The translations under genes and the position numbers were made by a program. A stretch of DNA of 64,000 nt from Rhodocollybia butyracea (lineage: Eukaryota; Basidiomycota; Agaricomycetes; Agaricales; Omphalotaceae), in the NCBI GenBank assembly GCA_015501585.1, contig JADNRY010000167.1, forward strand, positions 78,198-142,197, given 5' to 3'. The notes below the pieces were generated by a model. That model saw only the letters and a program-made list of their open reading frames with translations, did no database searches and was not told where the DNA came from. Below are positions 21,641 to 31,783 of the stretch, piece by piece; position 1 is the stretch's first letter, and each line of letters starts with the position of its first letter.

Positions 21641-23745
21641 ATAGCTGCAAGACCCGCGTCACATTTTGCACCGAGACCCATTATAACCTTCTAGTATCAC
21701 TCTTGGACGCCCCTTGCTTCAGGCACAAATTATGTGAGTCTACTCTCAAATCTTTTATCCAATGATTCGAAAATTTACCGTGGCTTTCAGGTCTTTTCGG
21801 GTATTTAACTAGCCTATGCTCCTCAACTCGCGGCGCGTTTGCCTATATCGCATACTCAACTCAATGCTATTATTGCTTTGGCAGGAAACGGTAGATGTCC
21901 AGTGCTAGTAGTTCTCATCAATGCCTCACTTCTCGTTCTAGTTGGGGTCTATTTCTCCTCGCCTCTATGGGACATAAGCGCCGATAATCTTGGACCGAAG
22001 TTGAACTTAATCCCGGGCTTCTGCTTTCTTCTCGCAGGGTATTCTGGTATACGATAATGGGATCAGTACGCCCGAACCAAGCGCCTCCACTTCAGTAATC
22101 TTGCTTCTCCTTTTCGCTCTCATGACTGGAGTAGGCGGCGCTGGCGGGTATATGACTGCGCTCAATGTAACCGCAAGAAGCTTCCCAGATTCATTGGCAC
22201 GTACAATGTTTCTGATATACCAGACATTTAATAATAGTGTACTACAGCGTGGCTCTGACCTCGGTCTCGTCGTATCCGGCTTCGGGCTATCGGCGTTCTT
22301 ATTTTCCTTCATCGCTCAACCGCGTTTCCTGGACAAAAACATCGTATCTGCTATTGACTCAGGCACTGGGGTCAGCGCTACCGCTGCTCATTGGCGTCTT
22401 CGTTATTCAACCAATACCTCTCTCAGTTCCATCCACTCGCGAATCCGAGGCTACGGAAGTCGATGATGTAGACTCCATTGATTTCTCCAAAAAAGGAATC
22501 TGTACCTGAAGACGGCGCTCTGCTGAAGCAGTTCTACGGGAGGAAACTATTAACTTCAGTTGGCTTTTGGATATTGTTTTGCAATTTCTCATTGGGTATG
22601 TCCTTGAGCGCTCTTATGACAATCAATCTGACCTTTTGGGCCAGTCAGTGAGGTAGGCCTTATGTGTGAGTCTCTCGAATAAACTCTTTCTTCCTCTGTC
22701 GCCAACACAGTTTTTGGAGAGAAGATATCAACAACATTGGTTCTATAGCGCAAGTCCTCTACATTCACGAACATCGTTCAACCTACGACAAGATCAAGAT
22801 TTTTACATGGCAAGCAACTACTTAAGTCTCCATGATTAGCAGGATATGTTTTTCTGGTCGGATATTCATTGGTATGCATTACTATTACGACTTGTGCACC
22901 ACTTGAGTGTACTTATTCTTCTCGGAAGGCCTGTTATCCGACTTCGCCAAAGCCCGTTGGAACATTCCTCGATCCTAGTGCCCATATCCGCACTTGCCTC
23001 TCAAATCACACTGGCCTCTGCTCACGTAAACGTGGTTTCGGCATTATGGAAATCAAGTTGGGGCTCGGGTACGGGGTGCTCTTCTCGTTATCCACTACGA
23101 TCGCTACTGAGTGGTTTGGACAAGAGGTGTGGGATCTCTGAATCGGCGACACTGATGTGCTCGCGTGACTTTGACAGTCTTTGACATTAGAATGATGGCC
23201 GCCAGCAAGCCGGTACACCAGAAAAGACCAGAACGCAAGAAGCGTGTCAGGAAAATGCTATAATACATGTAGGTATATTAGCTTGTAAGTATTTTTTAAC
23301 AGCAGAACAAATCGACGAAACAACAAAGGTATTCGTACACTATGGACTATGGCGGCTGAGCGGCTTGTGGATGGCCATCAGAGCTGTCAAAGCCACGCGA
23401 GCACATCAGTGTCGCCGATTCAGAGATCCCACACCTCTTGGGTTTGGACTAGGTGAGTCTTTGACTCAAGTGTAAAGACTAATCAACTGATTCACCGCTC
23501 TTTTCCGAAACATTTGAATTTCTCGCCTCTCATAGGTGGAAACGTCTTTTCAATGGCTTTCAGGAGAAACCTGGATATGCTGAGATACCGGCTAGCGTTT
23601 CGTTAAATGTGTGTTTGGATGGAAGGCCATGTTACGTTGATACGCTGTATCTTACTATCGCAGGGTGTGTGGTCGCTGTGTTTTGAGTTTATGGACAGCC
23701 TGGAGAGATCGTGTACGTAGGGTTGGAAGGCAGCTTTCGGGGTAA
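21641..23745 (+). pseudogene. Dead MFS transporter (copy 3)
   Basis: Third copy of the transporter at 97 and 2376. The start codon has become ATA (21641). A base is lost in the first membrane segment. Intron 2, flanking the 10-nt microexon, has shrunk to 12 nt (gtatttaactag) so the microexon cannot be spliced normally. Further indels occur in the central loop, where about 90 bp are missing, and in the last exon. A 320-bp hAT-like MITE interrupts the EWFGL codons. Conserved pieces (ARSFPDSLART, VVSGFGLSAFLFSFIAQ, GGNVFS) remain easy to read. It cannot make the transporter. Confidence 0.9.
23121..23440. mobile_element. hAT-like MITE inside MFS copy 3
   Basis: 320 bp. Terminal inverted repeats of about 57 bp start CAAGAGGTGTGGGATC and end with its complement; I see one mismatch. 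The 8-bp target duplication GGTTTGGA flanks it at 23113-23120 and 23441-23448. The other two MFS copies have a single uninterrupted gtggtttgga at this point. No coding capacity. An 8-bp duplication is the hAT signature. Confidence 0.9.
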
Positions 23746-25334
23746 GAGCACGAGAATGTACGTAGGTCCGGGGTTTTAACGATTGATAATGATTCGTGGC
23801 TTTGTCAATGGTCGTGAATGGGATTATGGTGGCTTCGCAGCTCGTGGAGGGGTGTTTTCTCCCGGTGAACCAAGACGGGTCAGGTCGGTCAGGCCACGTA
23901 GAAGAATCAAGTGCTAATTGTAGCGAGTTGTAGAGAATACGAAAACACCACGTTTCCAGTCATACTCTATGACTGGGTGAGGGGCAGGCACGAACAAAGA
24001 CAGATCTTGGAGTCGAGAGACCAACGAGATGGTGATCACTGGTACGCCGCATACTTTTCTTCTACATTTCCTGATAGTTTACTGGTCCAAAGTCCAGACA
24101 ACGCGCGCGTCAAGGCGGGAAATGAATGAGCTTGTGTGCTAGTAATCCAAAGTGACTACAGCTCGGCGTGAAAGCCCTGAGATGGGCTAGGCCATCAAAA
24201 TCCGGGCCCGAACACTTGGCCTGCGATGGCTTTTGGTACGGCTCGAGCTTGAGCTTTGGTCGGGGTTTTTCGCCACGCCTACTTCGACGCAGATGTCACC
24301 GAGTGTTGAAACTGAACTCAAGTTATGGGTTCAGTTACTGACCTATTGAATGAATATATCGCACTCTCTGGTTTCTAGTTATGAACAGGGTCTCTTCCGT
24401 ATCGGAGTCTTCCCAAGGTTTATCTCTGAAACTCCATGTATGCTGCAAGTTTACGAAAAACAACAAAGTCGTGAAACCACCGATCCGGTATGAGGACTCA
24501 GCTCGATTTCCAGCAGCAGTTGAAAGCTCCAGTGTTCCAAGAAGTGCTCTAGTATAGCATGCTATGCATACGTATGAAAGCAATGGCTGGGCTTACTCGT
24601 ATACCGCAGCTATTTGACTTCGGATGAGTGAAGTTTATTAATAGATTTGCACCGGCGTTGAACACGCGTTTTAGCCTCTTTACTTCGGTTTGAAATGACC
24701 TGCCAGCTACCTACGAAATTCGTGACCAGCTTCTCAAGTCCTTCCTTCCCAGCCTGCTCCTGTTCCCGGCGCCTTGAGCGCGCCCGTAGCATGTAGCTCT
24801 ACTAGGTTATTTCTGGACTGTATACATGTCCTGGTCATTATTCTCTCGTTTATTATGGCCAGCCTCCCCTTTAACTCATTTAGGTTACCATCGCCACGGG
24901 GCACGGAAATGATAGTACTCATGCCCGCGGTACTTTTAAACACTGTGCTTCAGGTGAGGCCGATCGTGCGATCATCGGAATTCTATTGGGTTGAGCATGA
25001 AAAATGGACAGCAGACAGGCAACGCAGTAGTCTATAACTCACGAAGAAAAAGTAGGGAGGGGCACGGTAATCGAATGGTTGACCACTCTCTGCGACAGGT
25101 GTCCCAAGGTACCAAGACATCTGCACGAGGCACCAAAACAACACCAATATTTACTCATACTCCGCAATGAAGCAATTAATGGCCATATGTAGTGCTTACC
25201 CTATCGGTTAATGAGGACATGTGTAGCCAGGTATAGAACAACAAAAAGGCTTCACTCCTACTCCTATAGCACCACGAGCAAACATCCTCTTTCCTCCATT
25301 TACTTCGTTTCCCATTGAAAAACCAACTAGTAGA
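23746..25334. other. Intergenic, weak coding hints only
   Basis: 23750-23950 is duplicated MFS 3' flank (related to 4690-4790). Beyond that I recognise nothing firmly. A hydrophobic open stretch at 24774-25037 (a membrane-like segment followed by FRLPSPRGTEM, ending at a gtgagg donor-like site at 24955) might be an upstream exon of the membrane gene starting at 25335, but I cannot join it. Confidence 0.35.
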
Positions 25335-26274
25335 ATGCCACAATCAGAACACTCGCGTAAGTCATTATTTCGTGCCCAATCAAACGATCCTGCGGTTAGA
25401 AACCTATTTTCGAGAACAATCCAACCTCATGGTTCTAGATATGATTCTATCAAGCAGGATAAGCTCTAACTTCATACTTATCTGCGATTCTAGAGAACGA
25501 AGGAAACTCAAGAAAAAACTTCTGTTTGGCCGTTCAAGTTGAAGAGAATACGATTCATCTAAATTGTGATTTAATCCATCGTTCGAAGATTCTATATCTG
25601 ATTCCATGTGCTCTAGATGAGCTTCCTCCACTCGTAAAAGCCCTGAAGAAAGGTTTCGAAACTTTTCTTACGGCAGCCTGTATCGTGGTACGTAGGCACT
25701 GCTTGACCTTTGATGATGTTACTTATATAAGAATCCTCAGTCGGTCCTCTTAGCGGCCACCGCAGCTACAGTATCTGGCACCATATCACGGGACACTTCT
25801 TTGCAAACTCGGCGCAAAGATTTGCTGCTAGCATTATCGTATATTGCAATCAGCTTCAATATAAGCGCAACCATCAATGCACTTTGCGTGATGGATAGGC
25901 TTGCAGCCCTTCCGATCTCTGCGAGGGGCCGGACCGGCCGAAACCACCTCCCAGAACTGAAGTCGAGGCCAATGACAGCAATCTTGCGTGCTTTCGACGG
26001 GAAAAAAGGCCTCATGAGATTTTTATACGTTTCGTGTAAGTTGATGCATGCCGCTCAACTGCACTGATGGCTCACGAATCGTACAGGGATGTTCTCCTTC
26101 TCTTTCGGTATTATCTTCGACTTTCTGCAGCTGGTTCTCTACGCCTGGAATGTAGAAACATTAGGCGTCAAAATTGCTGTAACAATTGCAGTGATTTTTT
26201 CAGCGCTTCCGTTTGTAGTGTACATATTTACCCACTTCTTGCCAAAACCTACGTCGATAGACAGTACTGCATAG
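25335..26274 (+). CDS. Small multi-pass membrane protein, unknown
   Basis: Four exons in my model: 25335-25356, 25494-25687, 25741-26035, 26087-26274 (232 aa, all phases consistent). After a polar region with LVKALKKGFETFL come three or four hydrophobic segments: SVLLAATAATVSG, LLLALSYIAISFNIS followed by NALCVMDRLAALP, then WMFSFSFGIIFDFLQLVLYAW and VAVTIAVIFSALPFVVYIF-like helices. This layout recurs in many uncharacterised Agaricomycete proteins. The first 137-nt intron is longer than its neighbours and could hide another small exon. It lies 0.7 kb upstream of the NACHT-WD40 receptor on the same strand. No functional motif seen. Confidence 0.6.
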
Positions 26275-26967
26275 AACCGCATAGAGCCTGAGGCACGATT
26301 AGTTCTCCAGACGTTATTATTATTGATTTATTGGCAAGTCCAGCAAAATACTATTACTCAATTAATTAATGGATTGGACCATGCCGTGTAATAAATTCTT
26401 CCTTCCTTCCTTCCTTCCTAGAGCCGGGAAAAACCTTACTTCATATATTTTACAAATTTTTGTTACTTATAATCCAAGTAGTCGACCTACTAGTTAATAC
26501 TATATATCATGATCTTATATATTCACCGTGTAGCTCTTCACCATACTTACCATAGACGGCGACTTTATGTGGCTATTTCTCAATAACAAATTAACACTGG
26601 CAAAAAACCTGTTTCAACTTTGACATAGATTGCCACATAGGTTGCCATTCGCTATCACTACTTACCGGGTTTCATTGGGGTTTCAAGTTTTGCCTCTATG
26701 GGAGCTTTGTGCAAAGGGAAGAATAGACAAGTATCAGCCGTATCGGATGATTTGGATGGCGACAAGGTTATCAACATTCCCGGCTTGCTTCAGGCCTTGA
26801 TTGCCACCCACACACGGGCGCTTTAGACATAAAGGGGCACAAACAGCTACGATGCTCACATGGTATAAGATCAGCCTGCCCTTCAGTTAATTTAAACTCG
26901 AGATGATGTGACAGATACATCTTGAACCACATCTATCATCATCAAACTGGCTGACTGGCTGAACAGA
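26275..26967. other. AT-rich spacer upstream of the receptor gene
   Basis: Contains a (TTCC)5 microsatellite at about 26399-26418 and AT-rich DNA to 26560. The promoter of the receptor should lie in the last few hundred bases, but no TATA box or other defined site is convincing. Confidence 0.4.
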
Positions 26968-29900
26968 ATGTCGATCTTCCGTCAAGCTCACGATTTCACC
27001 ATCAATGACGGGCACTTCACTATTGTGCAAGGAGATCAATCCAACACCTATATTTCACAAGGTAAGCATCTATAAAAACAGCTCTTGTAGTGACCAATAT
27101 ATAAGAAAAATTTGCAGTTACTGAGGACGTTGAACGGATGCTTTTCAGAAAGCTAAATCCCGTCAAGTACGTACCTGCAAAATTCTGCTTGGAAGGAACC
27201 AGAAGAGAAATCATTGCCAAGATTACTGACTGGATCTCTAATCGCGTTGATAATGCCCCACGCATATTCCTTCTCCATGGACCTGCTGGCACTGGAAAGT
27301 CTGCTATCAGTCATACCATAGGAAAACAGCTGAAAGACTTGGGTTGGTTTGGAGCATTCTTCAGCTTTGACCGCACATTAGATGCTGCCGAGCGCACCCC
27401 AAGTCAGGCCATCCATACCATGGCTTATAACCTAGGGCTGTATTCAGCGCCCTTTCAAAAGCGTTTAATCGACCAGATGGATAAAGATTCAGATATCCCC
27501 AGCAGTTCCACAATGTCACTGAAGGAAAAGTGGCAAAAGCTCATTCTAGATCCTGCAAAATGGGCCAGAGAACAGAGTCCAGCTGTTATTATAATTGATG
27601 CTCTTGATGAATGCAGTCCCCAGAATGGCCAAAGAGAAGACTTTATCTCTTTGTTGTTGAGTGGAATAGATTACCTGCCAAGACATTTTTGCATTCTTGT
27701 CACATCCCGACCAGAGCCTGATATAGTAAGTCATCTGGGGGAGGGGTTAGAGGGTGTTCAAATTCAGGATATAACCCAATTAAAAGGAACCAAAGAGGAT
27801 ATCTATGCATATGTGTGCAAACGAATGGCTCGTCAGATCCAGTCTCGTAAACTGGATAAGGCTCAATGTGAACTCCTTGCTGAGAGGTCTGAAGGTGTTT
27901 TCCAGTGGGCTTATACAGTATGTGAAGCCCTTGTTGGTGGACCCCAAGGAGGCATGAGTTTAAAGGAGCGCGTTGAGGACTTCACATCACTTGCTTCCAG
28001 TGTCAACAAGCGTCTTGATATCTTGTATAAAACTATTCTTGCCAAAAATTTCGATTGTCAAAATGACAAAGTCATGGGGAGATACAGGATAGTAATGTCC
28101 CAAATCCTTGCGGCATGCCAGCCACTTTCGCAATCATCGTTGAAAAAACTTCAGTCAGCATATTATCGATGCACAGGTGAGGCAAACACTGAGGAAAGTG
28201 TGGATCTAGTAATTCCGTTTCTTGGGTCCCTCCTTACAGGCGCAGGTACGGGCGTGGACAATGTAAATATACCGATTCGCCCAATTCACACATCTGTGCT
28301 TGACTTTCTAATGGATGGGGATAGAAGTGGGGAGTATTCGATAAGTCGATCTAGTGGACACAACACAATGGGAATAGCAACCATTCAAATAATGACCGAA
28401 GAGCTGCACTTCAATATGTGCAACTTTTCAACCTCCTATTTGCGCAATTCCGACTTGAAAGACCTAGAAGAAAGAATTTTGCAAGCTCTCTCACCAGAAC
28501 TTTCATATGCTTGTCGCTCCTGGGATCACCATCTGCTCAATGTAGAACCTAATCCCAATATATTGAGCCTGGTTAAAAAGTTTCTTTACCTCTTCTCAAT
28601 CTACTGGATGGAGGTACTTAGCACTCTCAATAAGGTGCATTTGATTCCAAGGGGTATGAAAAATGTAAGAAACTGGATAGTGCAGTCCCCAATGGTATGT
28701 AGATTCAGCTTCTGGCATAGTCCCAGTTGATTGAATAATAGCTTTCAAAACAGGTAAATGCACAGTCAGGAAACTTGCAACTAATGATTCAGGAAATAAC
28801 ACATTTTGTTGATGTTTTTGGAAGGGTTTTGGCAGAATCCACGCCCCATATGTATTTGTCAGCATTACCATTCATCCCAAAACACTCAATGCTCCAAAGG
28901 ATGTATCGTTCACGCTTCACGAAGATGGCAGATATTTGTCACGGCCAGATGCTGCGCTGGCCATCTTTAGAAGTGATACTAGAAGGTCACACAGACATTG
29001 TCAATTCTGTTTGCTTTTCCCCTGATGGGAAGCAAGTGGTATCTGGGTCATCAGACTGCTCGGTGCGGATATGGAATGCAGATACCGGTAAAGCTGAAGG
29101 AGACCCACTTCAGGGACACAAAGATTGGATAAGATCAGTTGCTTTTTCTTGTGATGGAACAAAAATTTTGTCGGGGTCATTGAACCAATCTGTGTGGATA
29201 TGGAATGCAGCGACTGGGGAGGCTGAGGGAAACCTGCTTCAAGGCCCCAAAGGTTGGGTCAGATCAGTTGCTTTCTCACCTGATGGAAAGAAAATTGTAT
29301 GTGGGTCATCAGAAAATTTTGTGCACATATGGAATGCAGAGACTGGCAAGGCTGAACTTAAGAAACCGCTCCAGGGTCACACAGGCCCTGTCTCATCAGT
29401 TTCTTTTTCCTTGGATGGATCTAAAGTTGCATCTGGTTCATTAGATCGGTCAGTGCGGGTTTGGAATGTGAGGACTGGCAAGGCTGAAGGCAAACCCTTT
29501 CATGGCCACACAGGGTTTGTCCATTCAGTTTCGTTCTCTCCTAATGGAATGAGACTTGTATCTGGGTCAGATGACAAGACTGTGCGGATATGGAATGTAG
29601 ACACTGGCAAGGCTGAAGGGAACCCCCTGCAAGGCCACACAGGGCTGGTCTATTCAGTTGCATTTTCTCCCGATGGCAAGAGAATTGTATCCGGATCATC
29701 AGACAATTCTTTGCGCATCTGGAATGCAGAAATTGGAAAGATTGAAGGAAACCCTCTTCAGGGCCACACAGGTTGGGTGAGATCAGTTGCTTTTTCCCCT
29801 GATGGAAAGAAAGTCGTTTCAGGGTCAGCGGACAGGACTGTGCGAATATGGAATGCAGAGTCTGGCAGGACCAAGGAATACATCTACATGGCACAGTCTG

Positions 29901-31261
29901 TTCATCCAGCTGCCTTTCCCCTTGATGGTAAGAGAAGTGGTTCTGCATTTCGGCAAAATATTGGGTGGAAGTGGAATGCCAAGGATGGCAAGGCTCAAGG
30001 GGACCCCTTTCAAGGCCCAACAGGATGGGTCCGATCAGTTGCCTTTTCCGCTGATGGGAAGAGAATTGTGTCTGGGTCGTCAGAAAGTTCTGTGCAGATA
30101 TGGAATGCAGAGACTGGCAAGGCTGAAAGAAACCTACTCCAAAGTCACACAGGCCCAGTCTCTTCAGTTTCTTTCTCCTCAGATGGAAAAAAGGTTGTAT
30201 CCGGGTCATTGGATCAATTTGTGCGGATATGGAACGTACAGACTGGAAAAGCAAATTGCCTTCAAGGCCACACAGGCTTTGTCTATGCAGTTTCTATTTC
30301 ATCTGATGGGAAAAGGATTGCCTCGGGATCAGATGACAATTCTGTGCGTATATGGAATGCAGAAACTAGCAAGGCTAAGGGGAGACCTCTTCAAGGCCAC
30401 ACAGGGCCTGTTTATTCAGTTTCCTTTTCTCCCAATGGAAGGACAATTGTATCGGGGTCAGATGACAGTTCTATGCGGATATGGGATGCCGAAACTGGCC
30501 AGGCTAAGGGAAAACCCTTTCGAGGTCACTCAGGGCCTGTTTTTTCAGTTTCCTTTTCCCCTAATGGAATGAAAATTGTGTCTGGGTCATCAGACAATTC
30601 TGTGCGGATATGGAATGCAGAGACTGGTACAACTCAAGGAAACCCTCTTCAAGGCCACAGCGGTGGAGTCAGATCAGTCGCCTTTTGTCCCAGTGGCAAG
30701 AGGGTTGTATCTGGGTCAACAGATAGTTCTGTGCGTATATGGAATGCTGAGACTGGTAAGGCCGAAGGAATTCCCCTTCTGGGCCACACACATTGGGTCA
30801 GTTCAGTTGCCTTTTCCCCTGATGGACAGAAAATTGTGTCAGGATCGTATGACAAGTCCATACGCATTTGGAATGCTTGCACTGCCACAAGTGATAGTAC
30901 TCTGTCCAGCACTAGCAATTTCCAGCAAAAATATCGCTTGTCGCTTTGTCCTTGGGATGCCGGCCATCAGATCTTGGATTCCAGTCCTTCTTTACAGCTG
31001 GTTTCACTCCAACCTGATGGTTGGCTCTGCGGCTCAGACTCCTCCCTTTTTCTGTGGATTCCTCCTGAATATCGGGATGGGTTAACGGTCCCACATTTGC
31101 AAGTAATTATTTCGCAGGCTCACAAGTCATCCATCAATCTTCAAACCTTTGTTCATGGAACCAGTTGGACTCAATGCTACACTGGTGAGGTATTTTGTTG
31201 TATTTTTTTGTGTCTCCTTGAACCCCAAAAGATCAGAGTGAAATCTCCGCTCAATTGGTAG
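26968..31261 (+). CDS. NACHT-WD40 STAND NTPase (NLR-like receptor)
   Basis: About 1392 aa. Exons 26968-27061, 27118-28694, 28754-31261. A short N-terminal module (residues 1-31: HDFTINDGHFTIVQGD) precedes a NACHT NTPase with P-loop GPAGTGKS (86-93), Walker B IIIDALDEC (about 189-197) and sensor-like LVTSRPEP. Helical winged region follows, then a WD40 array from about residue 635 (15 units, one degenerate). Fungal STAND proteins of this plan (HET-E/HET-D class, NWD family) control self/non-self recognition and cell death: the WD40 part senses and NACHT drives oligomerisation. All key motifs are present and the frame is open. The 3' end is uncertain: after SWTQCYT at about 31183 the frame reads on for about 26 unconserved residues, and a splice at gtgagg is possible. 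Confidence 0.9.
28982..30890 (+). repeat. WD40 repeat array, 15 units of ~129 bp
   Basis: Tandem units each translate as GHTGxVxSVxFSPDGKxIVSGSxDxSVRIWNAETGKAEGxPLQ. Unit 8 (about 29872-29995, MAQSVHPAAFPLDGKRSGSAF) has lost the GH and WD signature. The other units are very alike at DNA level (ctgatgg, gtatctgggtcatcagac, tgcggatatggaatgcagagactgg), consistent with internal homogenisation. Seven units lie on each side of the broken one, fitting two seven-bladed propellers. Confidence 0.9.
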
Positions 31262-31345
31262 AGCAGCTGGAAGGCGAGCTCAGCCCTCAACTGAGAGCGC
31301 ATGAATACTCCAGCACCAAAGAACAGCGGCCAGCCTAGTCCAAAA
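31235..31345 (+). repeat. tRNA-like sequence, possible SINE relic
   Basis: 31243-31262 (ccgctcaattggtagagcag) has a perfect D-arm (gctc..gagc) and A-box sequence, but the anticodon arm has a 9-nt loop and no T-arm or B box follows. An A-rich run (aaaaaaaca) follows at about 31342. Not a functional tRNA; a tRNA-derived retroposon remnant is plausible. It overlaps the last codons of one possible receptor 3' end. Confidence 0.4.
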
Positions 31346-31783
31346 AAACATTGAAATCAAAGATGAAAGATACTTAGGAAATCAGATTTAGCATTTTTAG
31401 GTCAGCAATAAGGATTAATTAGTAAAATTTCAAAATACCTGACCTGGCTCAGCTATCAGTATATTGGTACAAACTAATATAATACTATACTTTATATGCC
31501 TAATAAGGTACTACATAAGTATGAAACCGATAAGTAAAAGAGTAAAAGGCGTCGTGGAAGTCTGGGAGACAGTTTTGACTGTCAAAGCCTGTCAACGCAA
31601 CATACGGGAAGCATCGGGAAGGTCCGGGATCGAGAAGATAGAAAAGACTCACTATCATGACAAGCCTGTTGAATATTTGTCCCTGACTGCTCATTGCTCA
31701 ATCGAGGCTGTAGACAATGTCGAGCTTCATACGTGTCTACATATGAAACTTGTCATATCACTTTATGTAGTACAGTATATAAA
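31346..31783. other. Convergent intergenic spacer, nothing recognised
   Basis: AT-rich DNA between the 3' ends of the receptor (plus) and the large membrane-tail gene (minus). I see no supported gene or signal. Confidence 0.35.

Noticed and set aside
29541..30254. Long antisense open frame opposite the WD40 array
   Set aside because: It mirrors the highly repetitive sense codons, consists of cysteine/serine-rich repeats and has no start context. The sense strand has clear WD40 domains.
31243..31320. tRNA gene candidate
   Set aside because: Good D arm only. Anticodon loop has nine bases and there is no T arm, so a functional tRNA is not supported.
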